Assembly: GCA_035559715.1 (NCBI GenBank)
Contig: DATMAW010000194.1
Location: 1 to 5,253, forward strand
DNA length: 5,253 bases
Reading direction: 5' to 3'
Source: JACQHC01 sp035559715
GTDB lineage: Bacteria; Gemmatimonadota; Gemmatimonadetes; Gemmatimonadales; GWC2-71-9
Both the position numbers and the translations under genes were made by a program. The notes below the pieces were generated by a model, which did not search any database, was not told the origin of the DNA, and saw only the letters and a program-made list of their open reading frames with translations. Below, one piece after another: positions 1 to 5,253 of the stretch (positions are counted from its first letter, which is position 1; each line of letters starts with the position of its first letter).

Positions 1-518
1 GCGTCCAGGAACTCCAGCACGCGGAGCCGCAACACCCGGTAGTCCGTGCCATTCTCCGTCGCGGCGATGCGCAGTGCGATCTGATCTTCGAGGACGCGCC
101 GTGCCGCGCCCTGCGCCACGCCCAGCAGTCGCTCGAACAGCAGTGTGACCTCGCCATCCTCCCGTCTCGCCCGACGCTCCAGCTCGCGTGCGGTGTCGGG
201 TTCGCAGGACTGCAGCAGCAGTCGGCGGATCCGCGCGCTGGGCTGAGCGGCCGGGGCGGCCGGGGCGCCGCGCTCGGCCCTGGCGCACGCGGCGAGATCG
301 TTGCGTCCCAGCCGGAGAAACCGCGTCATTCGGTCGTACAGGTCCGTGCGCCCGGGAAGCGGCGGCCGTCGGTGTCCGGCGATCAGGCCCAGCACGTAAT
401 CCGCCGGCAGGTCGGTGGCGTCGGCGAGTTCCTGGGGGGAGCGTTCGATTTCCCGGAGCCGCCGTTGCAGGAGCTCACCCAGCGTACGGGATGTGCGCGG
501 TTCAGGCTTGGGGATCAC
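1..518 (-). CDS. Helix-turn-helix (XRE-like) protein, C-terminus cut off by window edge
   Basis: The reverse strand is open from a GTG at 518-516 to the left edge, giving 172 complete codons without a stop. Residues about 12-78 look like an XRE/lambda-repressor-type DNA-binding domain: a first helix (LGELLQRRLREIER), a helix-turn-helix pair (SPQELADATDLPADYVLGLI, then AGHRRPP), and a closing helical part (MTRFLRLGRNDLAACARAE) typical of that fold. An Ala/Pro linker (about 84-95) leads to an Arg/Leu/Glu-rich, probably helical region (96-172) that I do not recognise. GTG is chosen because a G-rich stretch (GGGGG) sits a few bases upstream and no other start is seen in frame before infA. It lies 58 bases downstream of infA on the same strand and may be cotranscribed. 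That gap holds a GGCGAG/CTCGCC inverted repeat (542-547 with 568-573) but no T-run. A DNA-binding role is inferred from the fold; the target is unknown. Confidence 0.72.
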   Translation of the reverse strand, partial: MIPKPEPRTSRTLGELLQRRLREIERSPQELADATDLPADYVLGLIAGHRRPPLPGRTDLYDRMTRFLRLGRNDLAACARAERGAPAAPAAQPSARIRRLLLQSCEPDTARELERRARREDGEVTLLFERLLGVAQGAARRVLEDQIALRIAATENGTDYRVLRLRVLEFLD

Positions 519-576
519 GCGGCCCCCGTGTGCGCCGCACCGGCGAGCGGGATTCGCTCCAACGCGACTCGCCGCC

Positions 577-795
577 TCACTTGTATCGGTACGTGATGCG
601 CCCGCGGGTCAGATCGTACGGGGACAGCGCCATGGTGACGCGATCGCCCGTGAGAACCCGGATTCTGAACCGCCGCATCTTCCCGGCCATGGTCGCCAGC
701 ACCTCGTGTCCATTGTCCAACACGACGCGGAAGGTCGCGTTGGGCAGAATCTGGGCGACGTTGCCGTCCATCACGATGTCTTCTTGTTTCGCCAT
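577..795 (-). CDS. infA: Translation initiation factor IF-1
   Basis: Encodes 72 residues, exactly the usual IF-1 length, from MAKQEDIVMDG to GRITYRYK. IF-1 is a single S1-type OB-fold protein that binds the 30S subunit at the A site and works with IF-2 and IF-3 during translation initiation in the cytoplasm. Family landmarks are present in order: LPNATFRVVLDNGHEVLA, GKMRRFRIRVLTGDRV and SPYDLTRGRITYRYK. The reading frame continues upstream of this ATG, but those codons cover a promoter and a terminator-like hairpin and do not resemble IF-1, so the ATG at 795 is taken. A run of seven G (798-804) two bases before the ATG is the only Shine-Dalgarno-like signal, and it is unusually close. The gene stands alone here, away from any ribosomal protein cluster, so it could be a second infA copy. 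Expression probably depends on the promoter at 899-927 and the hairpin at 810-848. Confidence 0.97.
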   Translation of the reverse strand: MAKQEDIVMDGNVAQILPNATFRVVLDNGHEVLATMAGKMRRFRIRVLTGDRVTMALSPYDLTRGRITYRYK

Positions 796-809
796 GTCCC
801 CCCCGTCAG

Positions 810-848
810 AAACGAAAAAGCGGGACCGGCGCAGAGCTTCGATCCCGC
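810..848 (-). terminator. Intrinsic terminator-like hairpin in the infA leader (candidate attenuator)
   Basis: Read on the minus strand, GCGGGATCG (848-840) pairs with CGGTCCCGC (828-820) in a 9-pair stem with one U-G wobble and an 11-base loop. It is followed at once by TTTTTCGTTT (819-810). The T-tail lies only on the minus-strand side, so it would act on leftward transcripts. It sits between the predicted infA promoter and the infA ATG, with 14 bases between T-tail and ATG. No minus-strand gene is seen upstream for it to terminate, which favours attenuation of infA. Folding is by eye. Confidence 0.6.
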
Positions 849-865
849 CTGCAGGTTGTGCTATT

Positions 866-892
866 GCCAGCGCGTCGCGCGGACGCGCCAGC
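866..892 (-). other. 11-pair hairpin at the predicted 5' end of the infA transcript
   Basis: On the minus strand GCTGGCGCGTC (892-882) pairs with GACGCGCTGGC (876-866) around a 5-base CGCGC loop, including two G-U wobbles. The predicted transcription start, about 7 bases after the -10 box, falls at its base, so it could be a 5'-end stabilising structure. Its upstream arm CTGGCGCG can instead pair over 8 positions (two G-U) with TGCGCCGG (833-826), part of the terminator hairpin. That would make it a possible antiterminator arm, although chance pairing is common in such GC-rich sequence. Confidence 0.42.
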
Positions 893-898
893 GATCCA

Positions 899-927
899 AT
901 CCTACCCGGTTCGTGCCCCAGTGTCAA
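899..927 (-). promoter_or_regulatory. Sigma-70-type promoter for infA
   Basis: On the minus strand there is a perfect -35 box TTGACA (927-922), a spacer of exactly 17 bases, and a -10 box TAGGAT (904-899) matching 4 of 6 consensus positions. The predicted start of transcription is near 892, giving an infA leader of about 97 bases. It reads away from the helicase gene, so the two transcription units diverge. Confidence 0.65.
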
Positions 928-1149
928 ACGAGGACTGGTAAACGGGGCCGCGAGCCGCTACCTTCATTCCACAGCAGTACGAACCGCGAGCTGGTTTCCT
1001 CTCTCTACGTTGTAGATCGGTCCCCGGCTCAGGATGGGACCGGCGCTCTCACGCAGCGTCGCCGTCACTCCTCAGGTTCAAATTGTTCCAGATGCACACC
1101 AGGTTCGGCGACAACTCGTGCCGCCAACCGATGGGTGCGCCATGTCATC
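928..1149. other. Intergenic stretch upstream of the helicase gene; no gene seen
   Basis: This stretch, with the infA leader, completes a gene-free gap of 369 bases (796-1164). It must hold the rightward promoter for the helicase, but I find no convincing plus-strand -35/-10 pair. Visible items are an inverted repeat (1018-1042), an 8-base direct repeat CCGCGAGC (948-955 and 984-991), and an AT-richer spot near 1076-1089. Frames open through the region have no good start or recognisable protein. Confidence 0.5.
1018..1042 (+). repeat. Perfect 7-base inverted repeat in the helicase leader region
   Basis: CGGTCCC (1018-1024) and GGGACCG (1036-1042) are perfect complements around an 11-base loop. 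No T-run follows, so it is not a standard terminator. If transcribed it would form a hairpin in the helicase 5' leader about 125 bases before the start codon. The right arm lies in an 11-base sequence, GGGACCGGCGC (1036-1046), repeated exactly at 822-832 in the infA terminator stem. Confidence 0.4.
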
Positions 1150-1155
1150 GAGGAG
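1150..1155 (+). promoter_or_regulatory. Shine-Dalgarno site of the helicase gene
   Basis: GAGGAG lies 9 bases before the ATG at 1165 and decides this start over the in-frame GTG at 1135, which has no such site. It is the clearest ribosome binding site in the window. Confidence 0.75.
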
Positions 1156-1164
1156 TTGTTGTAC

Positions 1165-2385
<1,221 letters not shown>

Positions 2386-3502
2386 CTCCCGTCCGGACGG
2401 CCCCCCTGGTCTCCATAACAGGTTGGTTCGATCCCACGCCGAAGGGCGGTGCGCTGCGGCTCGCGGCGCACAGTTATCTCCCCGGACCGCGGGATCCCGG
2501 CGTTCGTCTCCCCGGTCTTCGCCGGGGCGATCTCGTGACGCTGGAGAACGGGCGCGTGCAGTCGGTGAACGGGCTCCCCCCCGAGCAGGCGGCGGCGCGC
2601 CCTGAGTTCGCCGGACTGGGCGCCGTGCATCCGTCGCGGTTCCTCCGGCTGGAGACTCCCCACGCCTCGAGTCCCCGCACCGCCGAGATCCAGCGCATCG
2701 TGGACCTGGTATGTCCGCTGGGGTTCGGTCAGCGCGCGCTGATCGTGTCGCCGCCCAAGGCGGGCAAGACCATCGTGTTACAGGCGATCGCCGAAGGCGT
2801 GGCGCTGGCGCACCGGGACGTGGTGCTGTTGGTGCTTCTGGTGGACGAGCGGCCGGAAGAAGTCAGCGAGATGGTGGACTGGGGCCGGGGAGAGGTGATT
2901 GCCTCGAGCTTCGACCTGCCGCACGAGCGTCACGTGGCGGTGGCCGAGATGGTGTTCGAACACGCGCGGCGGCAGGTGGAGGTGGGGCGCGACGTCGTGA
3001 TCGTGCTGGACTCTCTCACCCGGCTGGCGCGCTCGCATAACACCACGGGCCGGTCGAGCGGGCGCACCATGTCCGGCGGGATCGACGCCGGCGCCCTGGC
3101 CAAGCCCAAGGCGCTGTTCGGCTCCGCGCGCGCCGTGCCCGGCGGCGGCTCGCTCACCATCATCGCCACGGCGCTGGTGGAGACCGAGAGCAAGATGGAC
3201 GACGTGATCTTCGAGGAGTTCAAGGGCACGGGCAACGCCGAGTTGCGTCTCACCAGGGAGCTGGCGGACCGCCGGATCTACCCGGCCGTGGATATCCCGG
3301 CGAGCGGGACGCGGCGGGAGGAATTACTCGGGGACCCGGTGGAGATCGCCGGGCGCGATGCCCTCCGGCGGCGGCTCGCGGGGCTGCCCACGTCCCAGGC
3401 GCTCGAGACGCTGCTCGGTCTCGTCCGGCGGTCCAAAACCAACGCGGAACTCCTGGCCGGCCTCAAGTAGCTCTCCCTTGGGCTGGAAGCCCGGCACCAG
3501 TC

Positions 3503-3532
3503 GCAATTATGCATTGCAATTGCAATATTGCA
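3503..3532. repeat. AT-rich TTGCA-repeat island with a 14-base perfect palindrome
   Basis: This 30-base island is about one-third G+C inside a GC-rich region. At its core, ATTGCAATTGCAAT (3513-3526) is a perfect palindrome. TTGCA occurs at 3514, 3520 and 3528, with GCAAT also at 3503. It fills the gap between rho and the exporter, covering bases -24 to -11 before the GTG at 3537, where a ribosome binding site would lie. It could be an operator or simply a relaxed intergenic spacer. Confidence 0.5.
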
Positions 3533-3536
3533 GCGC

Positions 3537-5253
3537 GTGATCGTCCCACCCAGTCTTCGGCGTTTTCTCCGCTACCTCAAGCCATACCGCGGCCTCGTGG
3601 CGCTGGCCGTGGCGACCGGCGTCGTTCGGTATCTGATCCCGCTGGCGCTCCCCTGGGCCGTCAAGGTGGTGGTGGACGACTTCCTGACGCCGGCTGCTCT
3701 GCCCCGCCCGCGCGCACAACTCGATCTCCTCATGGCGGGGCTGATTGCCCTGTACGCGGCCTACGGCATCGTCAGTTACTGGCGCTCGAGCCTCGCGGGT
3801 ATTGCCGGGCATCGACTGATTTTCGATCTGCGCCGCGATCTGTACCAGCACGTGCAGCGGATGAGCCTGTCGTTTTTCGAGCGGCAGCGGATCGGCGCGA
3901 TCGTGGCGCGACTCACCCACGACATCGCGTCGGCGCAGAACTTCGTCGGCGCGGCGTTCGTGAACACGGCCATGGACCTGGCGGCCATTGGAGCCATCGT
4001 GATCCTGCTGGCGGCCTGGCATTGGAAGCTCGCCCTGGTCTCGTTAGCCGTGATCCCGTTCCACGCCGTGGTGAGCCACCGCCTTCAGCGGCGCATCCGG
4101 CAGAAGAGCCGCGAGATCCACGATCAGCTGCAGGAGATTTCGGGCGAGCTGCATGAGCAGTTCGGCGCGACGTCCACGATTCAGTCGTTCACGCAGGAGT
4201 CCACCGCCGCCCGCGCGTTCGATGAGCGCAGCCGGGCGTTTCTCGACAGCGTGTTGGCCAACGTGCGGCTCCAATCCGCGGCGCTCGGCGTCACGGGCAC
4301 GCTCACGGCGATCGGCCCGATCCTCGCGATCTGGTTCGGGGCGGGAGAGGTGATGGCGGGCCGGCTCACCGTCGGCACGCTCATGGCCTTCTATTCGTAC
4401 CTCGGCATGCTGTACGCGCCGGTGCAGCGCCTCACCGAACTGAATCTGATCCTGTCCAACAGCCTGGCGGCCATGGACCGGATCTTCGAGGTGTTCGACA
4501 GCGCGCCGGAGGTACAGGAGCGGCCGGGCGCCCGATCGGTCGGCCGTTCCCGCGGGGAAATCGCGTTTGACGAGGTGTCGTTCCGATACGGCGATGGGCC
4601 GCTCGTGCTGGATCGCGTGTCCCTGCATCTGCCGCCCGGCCGGACGGTCGCGCTGGTGGGCCCGAGCGGAGCGGGGAAGTCCACGCTCGTGAAGCTGCTC
4701 CCGCGGTTCTACGACGTGACCGACGGCCGCATCACACTCGATGGCGCGGACATCCGGGACCTCACGTTGGCGTCGCTACGCCAGCAGATCGCGATCGTGG
4801 CGCAGGAGCCGATCCTGTTGTCAGGGACGATCGCGGACAACCTGCGCTTCGGCAAACCGGACGCCTCGCCCGCGGAGATCGAGGCGGCGGCGCGGCTCGC
4901 GTTCGCGCACGAATTCGTCGAGCGTCTTCCGGCGGGCTACGAGACGGAGATCGGCGAGCGAGGCGTCAAGCTGTCCGGCGGACAGAAGCAGCGGATCGCC
5001 ATCGCACGAGCGTTCCTCAAGGACGCGCCGGTGCTCATTCTGGACGAGCCCACCTCCGCGCTCGACCCGGAGTCGGAGGCGTTGATCAAGGCGGCGCTGA
5101 CCAAGCTGGTGGCCGGTCGCACCGCCCTGATCATCGCGCATCGGCTCTCGACGGTGGAGCACGCCGACGAGGTCGTCGTGCTCGAGCGGGGCCGCGTGGT
5201 GGAGCGGGGATCGCACCGACAACTGTTGGAGCGGCCGGAAGGGTTGTACCGCC
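3537..5253 (+). CDS. ABC exporter, fused membrane and ATPase domains (MsbA-like), 3' end cut off
   Basis: 572 codons are visible; the family is usually 580-600 residues, so only a short tail is missing. Such half-transporters dimerise in the inner membrane and export lipids, drugs or peptides with ATP. The membrane domain (about 1-325) has six predicted helices near 18-44, 62-83, 136-160, 162-182, 247-270 and 277-297, with cytoplasmic extensions such as LSFFERQRIGAIVARLTHDI (111-130). The ATPase domain (about 340 on) is complete in its motifs: A-loop Y351, Walker A GPSGAGKST (375-383), Q-loop Q423, signature LSGGQ (479-483), Walker B VLILDE with catalytic E504, D-loop SALD, and H535 in IIAHRLST. 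These indicate an active transporter. The first in-frame candidates after rho are TTG 3528 and GTG 3537; GTG gives MIVPPSLRRFLRYLKPYRGL, a normal start just before helix 1, but neither has a Shine-Dalgarno site. It follows rho by 66 bases in the same direction, so readthrough is possible. The substrate cannot be inferred, and homodimer versus heterodimer is unresolved. Confidence 0.96.
   Translation, partial: MIVPPSLRRFLRYLKPYRGLVALAVATGVVRYLIPLALPWAVKVVVDDFLTPAALPRPRAQLDLLMAGLIALYAAYGIVSYWRSSLAGIAGHRLIFDLRRDLYQHVQRMSLSFFERQRIGAIVARLTHDIASAQNFVGAAFVNTAMDLAAIGAIVILLAAWHWKLALVSLAVIPFHAVVSHRLQRRIRQKSREIHDQLQEISGELHEQFGATSTIQSFTQESTAARAFDERSRAFLDSVLANVRLQSAALGVTGTLTAIGPILAIWFGAGEVMAGRLTVGTLMAFYSYLGMLYAPVQRLTELNLILSNSLAAMDRIFEVFDSAPEVQERPGARSVGRSRGEIAFDEVSFRYGDGPLVLDRVSLHLPPGRTVALVGPSGAGKSTLVKLLPRFYDVTDGRITLDGADIRDLTLASLRQQIAIVAQEPILLSGTIADNLRFGKPDASPAEIEAAARLAFAHEFVERLPAGYETEIGERGVKLSGGQKQRIAIARAFLKDAPVLILDEPTSALDPESEALIKAALTKLVAGRTALIIAHRLSTVEHADEVVVLERGRVVERGSHRQLLERPEGLYR

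Noticed and set aside
1075..1089. GGTTCAAAT resembling a tRNA T-loop
   Set aside because: The flanking bases do not form a T-stem, and no anticodon arm or acceptor stem is found around it.
415..1164. Open frame continuing upstream of the helicase ATG for about 250 codons
   Set aside because: The encoded sequence is Arg/Ser/Pro-rich with no family resemblance. It runs antisense to infA and the helix-turn-helix gene, and the ATG at 1165 has a clear GAGGAG site and a correctly placed Q motif.
3480..3492. Small hairpin GGGCT-GGA-AGCCC just after the rho stop
   Set aside because: It has only five pairs and a three-base loop, with no T-run following, so it is too weak to call a terminator.
3507..4022. 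Minus-strand open frame opposite the exporter
   Set aside because: It is a shadow of the strongly supported exporter frame and has no recognisable protein features.

Overview
This GC-rich window (roughly two-thirds G+C by eye) looks like ordinary chromosome from a Gram-negative-type bacterium. No mobile element, phage gene, tRNA, rRNA or CRISPR array is visible. The lineage cannot be fixed from the sequence alone. High GC, an IF-1 ending in GRITYRYK and a non-proteobacterial gene order would fit a group such as Gemmatimonadota, but that is a low-confidence guess.

Layout. Two blocks diverge from an intergenic region at about 796-1164. Leftward (minus strand) lie infA (translation initiation factor IF-1, 577-795) and, 58 bases further on, a helix-turn-helix protein (1-518) that runs off the left edge. 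Rightward (plus strand) lie an RhlE-type DEAD-box RNA helicase (1165-2385), a Rho transcription termination factor (ending 3470) and a fused-type ABC exporter (from about 3537, running off the right edge). The rightward genes are tightly packed: the Rho reading frame overlaps the helicase gene, and the exporter starts 66 bases after Rho stops. They could share a transcript.

The most informative non-coding part is the infA leader. A near-consensus sigma-70 promoter (TTGACA, 17-base spacer, TAGGAT) reads leftward. It is followed by an 11-pair hairpin at the predicted transcript start, then a 9-pair GC-rich hairpin with a T-rich tail that ends only 14 bases before the infA start codon. That is the architecture of an attenuator in front of an essential translation factor.

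The most unusual protein is the Rho. Its ATPase core, Walker motifs, catalytic glutamate, arginine finger and Q-loop are intact, but the N-terminal RNA-binding fold is shortened and has lost the aromatic residues that grip RNA in Escherichia coli Rho. Its start is also unresolved: the only canonical start that keeps this fold (GTG at 2214) lies 172 bases inside the helicase gene. I read this as a divergent Rho, possibly a paralogue of a standard Rho elsewhere in the genome.

How the genes relate: IF-1, the DEAD-box helicase and Rho all act on RNA in translation initiation, RNA remodelling or transcription termination. The exporter and the helix-turn-helix protein have no obvious functional tie to them.
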